Part shown: positions 53,690 to 61,410 of the stretch, one piece after another | Position numbering within the stretch: the stretch's first letter is position 1 | Layout: each line of letters starts with the position of its first letter | Origin: Aquisalinus flavus | GTDB taxonomy: Bacteria > Pseudomonadota > Alphaproteobacteria > Caulobacterales > Parvularculaceae | Direction: 5' to 3' | DNA: 64,000 nucleotides | Assembly: GCF_022559625.1 (NCBI RefSeq) | Contig: NZ_CP042288.1 | Coordinates: 1,870,155 to 1,934,154 of the forward strand | The notes under the pieces: generated by a model | What the model saw: the letters and a program-made list of their open reading frames with translations, nothing else | Databases searched by the model: none | Told to the model about the DNA's origin: nothing | Made by a program: the position numbers and the translations under genes

Positions 53690-54102
53690 GCAGTCTCCGT
53701 AAAGGTGAGCGTGCCCGCCGACTCAAGCGCCATGGACATCGTCATCTCGCGGGCATGGTCACCGGCATAATCGAGATTGGTAAGGAGGAACGCGCCTTCG
53801 ATGATGCCGAAATGCGGCAGCACGACCTGCCAGGTGCGCACCGTGCCGGCGAAGAAGACGGCGCGGATCTGCGCCGCCGCTTCATCGTCGAGGAAGACAC
53901 CGGCCCCGGCGATGCTGGCCTGTTTCACGCCTGCGCCGGCCAGCAATTCACGCCAGCCATCGGAGGATGCATTGGTGATATCGATGGCGCGGGCGTTGAG
54001 CGACAGGGTCTTGGTGCGCAGCCCGGCCACGGTGGCGAAGCTCTCACTTGCGGCGCCATCGCCGATCTTCAACAGGATGTCTTTTCCCTTCTGGGCGGTC
54101 AT
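53686..54102 (-). CDS. g9: GTA major tail tube protein
   Basis: A 138-residue TP901-1-type tail tube protein (KGKDILLKIGDGAASESFATVAG-like N-terminus, AIDITNASSDGWRELL, a C-terminal beta region ESAGTLTFTE). Polymerises into the tail tube. AGGAGA precedes the ATG; ATGA overlap joins it to g10. Confidence 0.94.
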   Translation of the reverse strand: MTAQKGKDILLKIGDGAASESFATVAGLRTKTLSLNARAIDITNASSDGWRELLAGAGVKQASIAGAGVFLDDEAAAQIRAVFFAGTVRTWQVVLPHFGIIEGAFLLTNLDYAGDHAREMTMSMALESAGTLTFTETA

Positions 54103-54111
54103 GGAGTTCTC

Positions 54112-54531
54112 CTAAACTGGGTGGGTTACGGCACGAAAGCGCATCACGCCCTGCCATGTTTCATTGTCGGCCAGCCGCCAGGTGTCGCCGAAGACATAGC
54201 GTATGCTGACGAGATGGAAGCCGCTGACGCTCATCGACGCGTCATGGAGGGCGGCGTGAACGGCGGCGATGACCTGCTTGACCTCGCCGCGCCCGCCATG
54301 GCGCGACCAGGCGGTGAGGCGCAGATCATGCTCCTGCCCGCCATCGACGCCGGGCCAGTCGCGGGTGCGGGCCGCGCCGAGGGTGAGATAGGGAAAGATC
54401 GTCTCTTCCGGGACACCGTCATGAACCCGCGCCGGATCGCCGAGCAGTGCCTTGACGCCGGCATCGGCGGTGAGCCGGACATAAACCGCCTGCTGGAGCG
54501 GCCAGCTGGCCTCGGTGAACGTCTCGCTCAT
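54112..54531 (-). CDS. g8: GTA tail terminator (DUF3168)
   Basis: A 139-residue DUF3168 protein (PLQQAVYVRLTADAGVKALLG; VRDGVPEETIFPYLTLG-like region) that caps the tail tube at the neck. The ATG at 54531 shares ATGA with the g7 stop, so I prefer it over the upstream start in the longer frame. Confidence 0.92.
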   Translation of the reverse strand: MSETFTEASWPLQQAVYVRLTADAGVKALLGDPARVHDGVPEETIFPYLTLGAARTRDWPGVDGGQEHDLRLTAWSRHGGRGEVKQVIAAVHAALHDASMSVSGFHLVSIRYVFGDTWRLADNETWQGVMRFRAVTHPV

Positions 54532-54845
54532 GGGCGCACCTCCTCGGCATCTAGCTGCAGCCACTCCCGCGCCTTGCCGGTGCGCTGGAGTGAGGTAATG
54601 CGGAATGTCCTGCCATCATGGGCGAGCCGCGTGCCATGGCCGATATCGGCGCGGTGGCGCAGGGTGATGCGCAGGCGCATGAGGCCGATATCGCGCTCAG
54701 CCGTCGTGTCGCGGCGCGAGGACAGGCTCTCCACCTGGGCTGGCAGTCTGTCGCCTTCTGTCCACGAGATCGCCGCGCCGCCGCCGCCATCGGGCGTGCG
54801 CTGGCGGGTGAGCAGCGTGACCTGTTCTGTCAGGGTCCCGATCAC
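54528..54845 (-). CDS. g7: GTA head-tail closure protein
   Basis: A 105-residue phage head-tail adaptor family protein (LTEQVTLLTRQRTPDGGGG, RLRITLRHRADIGHGTRL). It joins connector to tail. Its ATG overlaps the g6 stop by ATGA, and its stop overlaps the g8 start in the same way. Confidence 0.9.
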   Translation of the reverse strand: MIGTLTEQVTLLTRQRTPDGGGGAAISWTEGDRLPAQVESLSSRRDTTAERDIGLMRLRITLRHRADIGHGTRLAHDGRTFRITSLQRTGKAREWLQLDAEEVRP

Positions 54846-55402
54846 AGCCGCACCTCCCGCCAGGGCGCGAGCAGCGCCCCGACCGAGTTCGGCAGGGTCG
54901 TCACCCGCCGCTCGGAGGCTGGCGTTCGATGTTCATGATAATGCGCCGTGAGCAGACGCATGGCCTGTTTCAGTGTGCCCGGCACGGCATCGGCATCGCC
55001 GAAGCCGGCGGTGAAATCGATGCGGATACCGCCGGCGGCAATACCAGGGGATGGCGGCGGCGCCTTCAGCAGCACCCGCGCCGGATAGCCGGGGATGAGC
55101 GCATAATCGCCCTCGTCGAGCTCGGTCCAGATGCCGTCCGTGCCCTGAACGCTAACGCTGGTCACCGACTGCACCGGCGGGCGCAGCAGGGTGACAGGCT
55201 CTGTCGGCCAGCGGTCAAGCGTGAGGCGCCAGCCCTGCGTCATCAGGGCCAAGCCCGTCACCGCCTCGACCTGGCCACGGGCGGCCTCGGCAAGATCAGT
55301 GATCAGGCTGTCATCCGTATCGTGAGCGACGCGGAGGAAGAATTTTATTTCAGCCAGCGTCAGGGGTTCGCCCACAGGGGCGGTGATCAGGGTCAGGGAC
55401 AT
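54842..55402 (-). CDS. g6: GTA head-tail connector protein
   Basis: A 186-residue connector of the phiE125 gp8-like family (PVGEPLTLAEIKFFLRVAHD near the start, typical of this group). It stands behind a strong hairpin that separates it from the capsid gene. GGATCC-type spacing precedes ATG 55402. Confidence 0.9.
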   Translation of the reverse strand: MSLTLITAPVGEPLTLAEIKFFLRVAHDTDDSLITDLAEAARGQVEAVTGLALMTQGWRLTLDRWPTEPVTLLRPPVQSVTSVSVQGTDGIWTELDEGDYALIPGYPARVLLKAPPPSPGIAAGGIRIDFTAGFGDADAVPGTLKQAMRLLTAHYHEHRTPASERRVTTLPNSVGALLAPWREVRL

Positions 55403-55428
55403 GGGATCCTCAGGGAAAGTCTTGAAAG

Positions 55429-55461
55429 GGCCCCGCGAGCAGGCAATCGGCTCGCGGGGCC
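55429..55461 (-). terminator. Strong hairpin between the capsid gene and g6
   Basis: A perfect 12-bp inverted repeat GGCCCCGCGAGC / GCTCGCGGGGCC with a 9-base loop lies 15 bases after the capsid stop. On the minus strand it is followed by CTTTC, a weak T tract, so it may be a partial terminator or an mRNA 3'-stabilising stem. Confidence 0.6.
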
Positions 55462-55476
55462 GTCGGGAGGAAAGTC

Positions 55477-56715
55477 TTACGCCGTGCCGAATTTCAGCAG
55501 CTTGATCGCATCGAAATGCTGGACGCCGCCGCCGACGCGCTTGGTCGTGTAGAACAGCACATAGGGCTTGGCCGAGAACGGATCGCGCAGCACGCGGATG
55601 CCGACACGGTCGACGATGAGATAGCCGCGGGCGAAATCACCGAAGGCGATCGAGAAGGAATCGCTGGCGACGTCCTCCATCTCCTCGGCCTCGGTCACCG
55701 GATAGCCCATCAGCGTCGCCGGGGCGCCGGCCTGGACCGATGGCTGCCAGAGATAGTTGCCGTCACCATCCCTGAACTTGCGCAGCTGTCCGACAACGGA
55801 GCGGTTCATAACGAAGCGGCCATTGGCGCGGAAGGCCTGTTTGGGCGCATAGATCAGGTCGATCAGCGCATCCATCGGATTGGTACCGAAGGCGCCATCG
55901 GCGCCGGTGGCGATATAGCCGATCTTGTTCCAGGCCCAGCTGCCCTCGGCGACCTTGTCATAGTCGAGGAAGCCGCGCGGCTTGTTGGTGCCGTCACCGG
56001 CGACGAAGGCGGCGCCTTCCTGGGCGGCGAATTCGGTCTGAACCTCGTCGGCGATCCAGCGTTCCAGATCGACGATTGAATCATCGAGCAGGGCCTGCGT
56101 CGTCGCCGGCATGGCGTAGAGCTCCATGGTCGGGAAGTCGACGGCGGCGAGGGTCGAGGTGGCCGTCTGTGTACGGTCGCCGGTCTCGCCGACCCAGCCC
56201 GCCGCCATGCCGGTGGTCGAGACCGGCTTGCGATAGGAGCTGGCGCCGATCTGGCGCACGGTCGCGATCTGGCGGATCGGAGAGATGTCCCTGACCGCCG
56301 CATTGATCAGCCGCTCGGTCTCGTCCGGCGCAAGATAACCGCCATCCGGGTCGGAGCCGACGGAGAGCGCCTTTTCCTCCAGCATGCGTGAGGCATCGCC
56401 GGTGCGGACATAGCGCTCGAAAGCGTGCTTGCGCTCGTCCGGCCGGGCGGGCTCTGCGCCGCCGCGCGAGGACCGCTGGCGGTCGAGCAGCAGCCGGTCG
56501 ATGGCCGATTTCTGCTCGTCGAGGGCAGCGTTGATGCGCGCGACCTTCTCGCTCAGGACGACGTCCTCGCGCGACTTGCCCTCGAGCTCCGACAGGCGCT
56601 CGTCATTGGCGCTCTTGAAGTCCTCGAAGGCGTTGAGGAAGTCGTGCATGGCCGCGCGCACTTCCGGCGTATCGCCGCCCGCTTTCGTTTCCAGTTGCTT
56701 GGTTTCCAGTGTCAT
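55477..56715 (-). CDS. g5: GTA major capsid protein (HK97 fold)
   Basis: A 412-residue HK97-type capsid precursor: an N-terminal helical scaffolding-like domain (about 1-110; EDFKSANDERLSELEGKSRED) removed by the protease in RcGTA, then the coat domain (AVGSDPDGGYLAPDETERLI; DEVQTEFAAQEGAAFVAGDG; FARGYLIVDRVGIRVLRDPF near the end). AAGGAGA precedes the ATG. Expected to be the most abundant GTA protein, so transcript levels may exceed those of later genes. Confidence 0.95.
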   Translation of the reverse strand: MTLETKQLETKAGGDTPEVRAAMHDFLNAFEDFKSANDERLSELEGKSREDVVLSEKVARINAALDEQKSAIDRLLLDRQRSSRGGAEPARPDERKHAFERYVRTGDASRMLEEKALSVGSDPDGGYLAPDETERLINAAVRDISPIRQIATVRQIGASSYRKPVSTTGMAAGWVGETGDRTQTATSTLAAVDFPTMELYAMPATTQALLDDSIVDLERWIADEVQTEFAAQEGAAFVAGDGTNKPRGFLDYDKVAEGSWAWNKIGYIATGADGAFGTNPMDALIDLIYAPKQAFRANGRFVMNRSVVGQLRKFRDGDGNYLWQPSVQAGAPATLMGYPVTEAEEMEDVASDSFSIAFGDFARGYLIVDRVGIRVLRDPFSAKPYVLFYTTKRVGGGVQHFDAIKLLKFGTA

Positions 56716-56729
56716 ATCTCATTGTCTCC

Positions 56730-57251
56730 TTATGACGTGAACTGACGTGTTGCTTCGCGGATCGCCGTTGCTGTAGCCGGGGCCGTATCTGCATCCGGCG
56801 AAAACAGCCGGGTGATCCGCGCGCCCGGTGCCATCGGGAAGGTGACGACCGAGACCTCCCACAGGTCGAGCCGGATCAACTCCCGCCCGCCGGCGATCTT
56901 GCGCGCCGCCCGGGTACGGAAGCCGATGGACAGGCCGTCAAGCGCGCCGCCGGCGACAAGCGTCGCCACCTCGCGAGCACGCGGACTGTCCAGAATGATC
57001 TCACCACGGACATAAAGCCCCCTTGCCGTTTCCTTCATCTCCAGCCAGCGGCCGATCGGCTGATCCGCCGCGTGCTGGTAAAGCATCTTCACCGCTGGCA
57101 GCCGCCCGGGGATAAGTTTTTCGGCAAAGGCGCCTCTTTTGACGATATCGCCATTGAGGTCGCGCTCGCCGAAGATCGAGGCATAGCCCTCGATGACGGC
57201 CACGCCCCTCCTGTCGCGGGAAATCCCCGCGCTGTCATTCATCAGTCTCAT
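56730..57251 (-). CDS. g4: GTA prohead protease
   Basis: A 173-residue HK97-type serine protease (GYASIFGERDLNGDIVKRGAF; KMLYQHAADQPIG, with the catalytic His; DGLSIGFRTRAARK, with the catalytic Ser). It cuts the capsid N-domain. I choose ATG 57251, 11 bases after the g3.5 stop; the longer frame is an antisense artefact. Confidence 0.92.
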   Translation of the reverse strand: MRLMNDSAGISRDRRGVAVIEGYASIFGERDLNGDIVKRGAFAEKLIPGRLPAVKMLYQHAADQPIGRWLEMKETARGLYVRGEIILDSPRAREVATLVAGGALDGLSIGFRTRAARKIAGGRELIRLDLWEVSVVTFPMAPGARITRLFSPDADTAPATATAIREATRQFTS

Positions 57252-57261
57252 GAGGGTCGCC

Positions 57262-57516
57262 CTATTCTTCTTCGGTGATCTGCTGCAGCCGCGTGTCGAT
57301 CCGGTCGAGGGTCGAGCGCAGGTAATAGATCTGCTCTTCCAGGCGCGCCGTGCGCTCGATGATCTGCGCCGTCGTATCGGCGCGGCGCTCCAGCTGGTTA
57401 AGCCGCTCGCCCGCCGCACCCGCCCAGATCAGCGCGACCGCCGCCTGGATCAGCATGCCGGTGCCAAGGGCGAGGGAAAATCTCAGCTCCGTCGCGGGGA
57501 GTTTCATCTCACTCAT
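57262..57516 (-). CDS. g3.5: GTA small membrane protein (g3.5)
   Basis: An 84-residue protein with one membrane segment (MLIQAAVALIWAGA) and a helical tail with coiled-coil pattern (RADTTAQIIERTARLEEQIYY). RcGTA has a similar small orf between portal and protease. ATG 57516 overlaps the portal stop by eight bases (ATGAGTGA), so it is coupled. Function unknown. Confidence 0.85.
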   Translation of the reverse strand: MSEMKLPATELRFSLALGTGMLIQAAVALIWAGAAGERLNQLERRADTTAQIIERTARLEEQIYYLRSTLDRIDTRLQQITEEE

Positions 57517-58654
57517 CGTCGCTCTCCGTTTCGGGATTTGCCGGGAAGCCAAGCGCCAAGCGCTTTTCCCTGTCGGTCAGGCAATCTGTCTGCATGATCC
57601 TGTCGAGCCGGGCTGAGCGTTCGCCGGACAGGGCGCTGGCGGCGCGGCCTGCCAGCGGCAGCACCGTCTGGCGCCAGAAGGCGAGATTGGCCTCGCGATA
57701 ATTCGCGTAGGTGTTATCGCCGGGAATGCCGAGTAGCTGCGGCGGTACGCCGAAGGCGAGCGCCACGTCGCGCGCGGCGGAGTGTTTGGCTTCGATGAAA
57801 TCAAGCTCCGCCGGAGAATGGGACATGGGCTTCCAGTCGAGCCCGCCATCGAGCACCATGGGGCGCCCGGCATTGGTCTGGCCCTGATAGGTCTCCTGCA
57901 GTTCCGATTTCAACCGCTCGAACTGGTCGGCGGTCAGGTTCGCCGCATCCGCGGGGCCATTGTAGATCAGCGCGCCGGATGGCCGGGCCGCGTTATCAAG
58001 AAGCGCCTTGTTCCACGAACAGGCAGCGTTGTGGATGTCGACGGCATTGCCGGCGGCCTCCAGCGGGGCAAGGCCGTAATGGTCATTAAGCGGATGAAAC
58101 AGCTTCAGATGCAGCACCGGCATGAAGCCGTCGCCGTCGCGCCGGAAGCCGGTGCGCCGCCCGCCAGCCTCGTAGTCATAGCCGCCGGGCCAGCCATCGC
58201 GGCCCGCGCGCACCTTCATCCGGTCCGGACGCAGGGCGTAAAGCTCGCGCAGGGTCCCGTCGAGCCGCACCGCCTCGACATAGGCATTGCCGGCGGTCTG
58301 GAGGTAGCCATAGACATCCTCCATCAGCGCCGTGCCTGACTGGTCCGGGTTCGGTGCTTTCAACAGGCGCAGATGATCATGCTCGGCCATCGCCTCGCCC
58401 TTACAGGTAACGGCGAAGGGGATCGAGGCGGCAGCCTCGGCCACCAGCCGGATGCAGCGATAGGCGATGACATTGCGCATGAAGCCGTTGCGCGCGAGCG
58501 CTGCATAATCGCGCGGCGTCCAGACCGGCCCTGCCGGCGTCTGCAAGGCGATGACCTGGCGCGTGGCGCTGTGCTTGGTCTCGTCCGGCTGCGCCAGGGT
58601 TTCAGGGGCGGGCCGGTCGAAGACGGTGCGAAGGCCGGAGAGAAGGGTTGGCAT
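57509..58654 (-). CDS. g3: GTA portal protein
   Basis: A 381-residue HK97-type portal (PVWTPRDYAALARNGFMRNV; NPDQSGTALMEDVYGYLQTAGNAY; LGIPGDNTYANYREANLAFW). It forms the DNA entry ring for packaging. AGGAGA precedes the ATG. The terminase gene is 12 bases upstream. Confidence 0.95.
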   Translation of the reverse strand: MPTLLSGLRTVFDRPAPETLAQPDETKHSATRQVIALQTPAGPVWTPRDYAALARNGFMRNVIAYRCIRLVAEAAASIPFAVTCKGEAMAEHDHLRLLKAPNPDQSGTALMEDVYGYLQTAGNAYVEAVRLDGTLRELYALRPDRMKVRAGRDGWPGGYDYEAGGRRTGFRRDGDGFMPVLHLKLFHPLNDHYGLAPLEAAGNAVDIHNAACSWNKALLDNAARPSGALIYNGPADAANLTADQFERLKSELQETYQGQTNAGRPMVLDGGLDWKPMSHSPAELDFIEAKHSAARDVALAFGVPPQLLGIPGDNTYANYREANLAFWRQTVLPLAGRAASALSGERSARLDRIMQTDCLTDREKRLALGFPANPETESDDE

Positions 58655-58666
58655 CAGAGAAGTCTC

Positions 58667-60022
58667 CTAGACGGTTCGAATGGTCGGATCGGGTGCCCTG
58701 GCACCCAGCATCAAATCAGTCAGTGCCCAGACGAGCGCATCGAGGCGGTCGGGGCTTGCCCCCTCGCCGGTCCACGAGACGAGCTGGTCTTCCAGCTTTG
58801 CCAGCGCACCGACATGGCGCACCATCCCGCGTTCATAGAGGGCCGCGACCGGCTCTGCCCGCACGCGCTTGGCCCGGCTGGCCCGCACCGCCCGCACCGG
58901 CACGGCCGGGTCGACCTGGCGCAGGATCGCCTCGACCATGTCGCCGCCCTGATTGACTTCGGCAACAATGCGATCGGCCCCGTGGCGGTGAAAGGCGGCA
59001 ACCGCCCTGCGCGCCCAGTCCAGCGGCGACAGCCCGCGTGCGGACAGGTCTTCGAGGACATAGGCGATCTCGCCGCAGCGGCCGGCAACGACGATGCCGC
59101 ATTCATCCGCCTCCGCCCCGGCGCTCGCCGGCGGGTCGATGGCGATGACCAGCCGGTCCATGTCCGGCGCAAGGTCGACATGACAGGCCTCGATCATCGA
59201 CCAGCGCCACAGGGCGCCAGCCGTGTCCTCGACCAGTTCGCCATACAGCTCCTGCCGCCCGAGCGGGGTGTCCCGATAGACGGCGGTGATCTCGCTCAGG
59301 AAAGTCTCGGCGAGGTTCGCTTCATTCGCCCAGGTCGACGTGCGGGTCAGGTGGGTGCCATTGGCGGCCATCAGCCGCTTGATCAGCGCCGTCGGGCGCG
59401 GTGTGGTCGTAACCACCTGGCGGGGCCGTTCGCCGAGGCGCAGGCCGAGCTGGAGATTGCTCCACGCCGTGTCGGCATAGCGCCACTTGCACAATTCATC
59501 AGACCACGCTGCATCGAACTGATAGCCGCGCAGACCCTCCGGGTCTTCCGCCGAGAAGCACTGGGCGCTGGCGCCATTGGGCCAGACGAGGCGGCGGCGC
59601 GAGGCTTCATAGCCAGGCCGCAGCTTATCAGGCGCGATGGCGATCAGCCCGGATTCGCCGTCGATCATCACTTCGCGCACATCACTGTAGGTCTCCCCCA
59701 CAAGCGCTATGCGGCAGGCCGCGCCCGTTTCAGCCAGCGCCCGCACCCATTCCGCGCCGGTGCGTGTCTTGCCCGCCCCGCGCCCACCCAGCACCAGCCA
59801 GGTGAACCAGTCCGTGGACCGGGGTTCCTTCTGATCTTTACGCGCCCAGAAATGCCAGTCATGAGGCAGATTCTTCCGTTTCGCCGCCGTTTGACTCCTC
59901 AGCCACTGTTCGATCTCTTCCTCCGTTGCGTGATCGAATGATCTTACGCTTAAGTTCGAGGGTGAGGGCTTCCAGGGCTTCAGATTCGTCGTCATCATGT
60001 CCGCCTGACTCTGATCCGTCAT
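58667..60022 (-). CDS. g2: GTA large terminase (TerL)
   Basis: A 451-residue terminase: ATPase with Walker A GGRGAGKT (residues 79-86) and later nuclease acidic residues (DRLVIAIDPPASAG; DALVWALTDLML at the C-terminus). It packages host DNA headfuls. In-frame starts are only ATG 60022, 59998 and 59995; conserved sequence begins near residue 54 (DWHFWAR). The gene therefore shares 137-164 bp with g1 in another frame. Confidence 0.95.
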   Translation of the reverse strand: MTDQSQADMMTTNLKPWKPSPSNLSVRSFDHATEEEIEQWLRSQTAAKRKNLPHDWHFWARKDQKEPRSTDWFTWLVLGGRGAGKTRTGAEWVRALAETGAACRIALVGETYSDVREVMIDGESGLIAIAPDKLRPGYEASRRRLVWPNGASAQCFSAEDPEGLRGYQFDAAWSDELCKWRYADTAWSNLQLGLRLGERPRQVVTTTPRPTALIKRLMAANGTHLTRTSTWANEANLAETFLSEITAVYRDTPLGRQELYGELVEDTAGALWRWSMIEACHVDLAPDMDRLVIAIDPPASAGAEADECGIVVAGRCGEIAYVLEDLSARGLSPLDWARRAVAAFHRHGADRIVAEVNQGGDMVEAILRQVDPAVPVRAVRASRAKRVRAEPVAALYERGMVRHVGALAKLEDQLVSWTGEGASPDRLDALVWALTDLMLGARAPDPTIRTV

Positions 60023-60215
60023 ATTTCTTCTTCATCGCTTCCATCCTCTCGCATTCGCGCAGCAGCGCCGCGAGCGTTCTGGCCGTGCGCTCATTGCGGG
60101 CAAGGTCCTCCCCCTCCCGGTCGGCGCAGAAATCGACCACCGTATCGTCCAGCTTTTCTTCCAGCAGCTCGAGACGGGACAGGACGGTCGGCTTGCTTCG
60201 GATATCCTCCGGCAT
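59859..60215 (-). CDS. g1: GTA g1, small-terminase-like protein
   Basis: A 118-residue protein, highly charged and helical (SRLELLEEKLDDTVVDFCAD; ERTARTLAALLRECERMEAM), consistent with RcGTA gp1, a TerS-like packaging partner. I choose ATG 60215, with GGAG five bases before it; the frame also runs to a TTG at 60296. The Asp/Glu/Ser-rich C-terminal region (EESNGGETEESAS) lies within the terL overlap. It is the first gene of the cluster, with 143 bp to the GNAT gene upstream for a promoter. Confidence 0.85.
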   Translation of the reverse strand: MPEDIRSKPTVLSRLELLEEKLDDTVVDFCADREGEDLARNERTARTLAALLRECERMEAMKKKYDGSESGGHDDDESEALEALTLELKRKIIRSRNGGRDRTVAEESNGGETEESAS

Positions 60216-60361
60216 CATTTCTCCGTATGGTGATGGCTTATCCGCCGCTTGTTTCCGCCTGCCCCGTCGCGGCGCTGGCTGTTTCGACAGGCGCAAGAAT
60301 AGGCGCGCTGCGGAACGCGGGGATAAGTATCGGAAAATTGTTTTCAGGCGTGGAAGCGGCC

Positions 60362-60820
60362 TTACAAAACCAGCTTGAAGCCCTCATGGGTCGCTTCGAA
60401 GCCGAGACTGCCGTAGAAGCGGTGCGCGTCAGGGCGGCGCTTGTCGGAGGTCAGCTGGATCAGGCCGCAGCCCGCGTCGCGGCACTGGCCGATCGCCCAG
60501 CCGACAAGCGCCGAGCCGAGCCCCTGCCCGCGGCAATCGGGCCGGACATGGATATTCTCCAGCAGGCCGCGGGTCAGCCCGCATCTTGTCAGGCCGGGAA
60601 TGAGGGTGATCTGCAGCGTACCGACGATCTCGCCACCCCGCTCCATCACGATCAGGCGGTTATTCGGGTCGGCGGCGATGCGGTTGAGCGCAGCGGCATA
60701 GGCCGGGTCGCCGGCATCGGATGTGACCGGCGCCGCCCCGGCCGGGCGTCCGGCGTCGCTCAGCGCGAGAATTGCGGCGATGTCGGCGGCGACCGCGTCG
60801 CGAAAGACCGGCTTGCTCAT
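60362..60820 (-). CDS. GNAT family N-acetyltransferase
   Basis: A 152-residue acetyltransferase with the acetyl-CoA loop VRPDCRGQGLGSALVGWAIG and the C-terminal AHRFYGSLGFEATHEG motif. Substrate unknown. ATG 60820 overlaps the stop of the upstream gene by ATGA (60817-60820), so the two are cotranscribed. It may also read into g1 because only 143 bp separate them. Confidence 0.88.
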   Translation of the reverse strand: MSKPVFRDAVAADIAAILALSDAGRPAGAAPVTSDAGDPAYAAALNRIAADPNNRLIVMERGGEIVGTLQITLIPGLTRCGLTRGLLENIHVRPDCRGQGLGSALVGWAIGQCRDAGCGLIQLTSDKRRPDAHRFYGSLGFEATHEGFKLVL

Positions 60821-61287
60821 TTCAGGTCACTGCCCTTCAGCCTGCGCGTGACGACGTGGTCCTCAAGGTCAAGCAGATCGACCTCCTGCTCGCGGGCAAG
60901 AGGCAGGCGCACCGCCTTGCCGGCCCGGGCCACGCTTTCCTGCTCGCCGGAGACAAGCGGATGCCAGTCGGCGAGGCCCCGCCCCTCGGCCAGCCGCCGA
61001 TAGGCGCAGGATTTCGGCATCCAGCGCAATTCCTCGATATTGTCCGCCGACAGCTGGACACAGCCGGGCACGTGTTTCTGGCGGTTGGCATAGTCGGAAC
61101 AGGCACGGCAGCCCTGGTCGAACAGCTTGCAGGCGACATCCGTCTCCCACACATCGCCGGTGTCTTCATCTTCGAGCAACATCAGGCAGCATTTGCCGCA
61201 GCCATCGCACAGGGCTTCCCATTCCTCGGCGGTCATTTCGCCCAGGGTCTTGGTCTCCCAGTATCGGTCTGTCAGCGTGATACGCAT
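60817..61287 (-). CDS. YcgN/UPF0260-type cysteine-cluster protein
   Basis: A 156-residue protein with CDGCGKCC early, CKLFDQGCRACSDYANRQKHVPGC in the middle and MPKSCAYRRLAEGR, the defining sequence set of the YcgN (UPF0260) family, of unknown function. ATG 61287 (MRITLTDRYWETKT) begins at the family's usual start with GGAGA before it; longer starts run into the promoter of the PBP gene. Confidence 0.85.
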   Translation of the reverse strand: MRITLTDRYWETKTLGEMTAEEWEALCDGCGKCCLMLLEDEDTGDVWETDVACKLFDQGCRACSDYANRQKHVPGCVQLSADNIEELRWMPKSCAYRRLAEGRGLADWHPLVSGEQESVARAGKAVRLPLAREQEVDLLDLEDHVVTRRLKGSDLK

Positions 61288-61410
61288 CGCTCTCCGCTGC
61301 GATAAACACGCCCGCAGCTTCATTGCCATAATTTTACCCGCTTTTTCGCAGAAAGCGGCCCGGTTCATGATAGACCATGCTGCAAAGCGGGAAAAGCCAG
61401 GGCGATCCGG

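Larger units (their letters stand above)
45958..60215 (-). mobile_element. RcGTA-like gene transfer agent structural cluster (g1 to g15)
   Basis: The gene order TerS, TerL, portal, small membrane protein, prohead protease, capsid, connector, closure, tail terminator, tail tube, chaperone, tape measure, distal tail, hub, peptidase and megatron is that of the Rhodobacter capsulatus GTA. All frames are open and close to the reference lengths. There is no integrase, repressor, replication or lysis gene, so it is a GTA rather than a prophage. GTA particles package random host DNA and pass it to relatives. The cluster is interrupted on the plus strand at 51950-52624 by an unrelated membrane gene. 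Regulators such as gafA and receptor-binding genes are not in the window. Confidence 0.95.

Noticed and set aside
53154..53726. A 190-codon frame read as one gene over g9, g10 and g10.1
   Set aside because: Only its last 64 codons carry family sequence; the first part is an out-of-frame reading of g10. A frameshift from g10 explains the conserved end.
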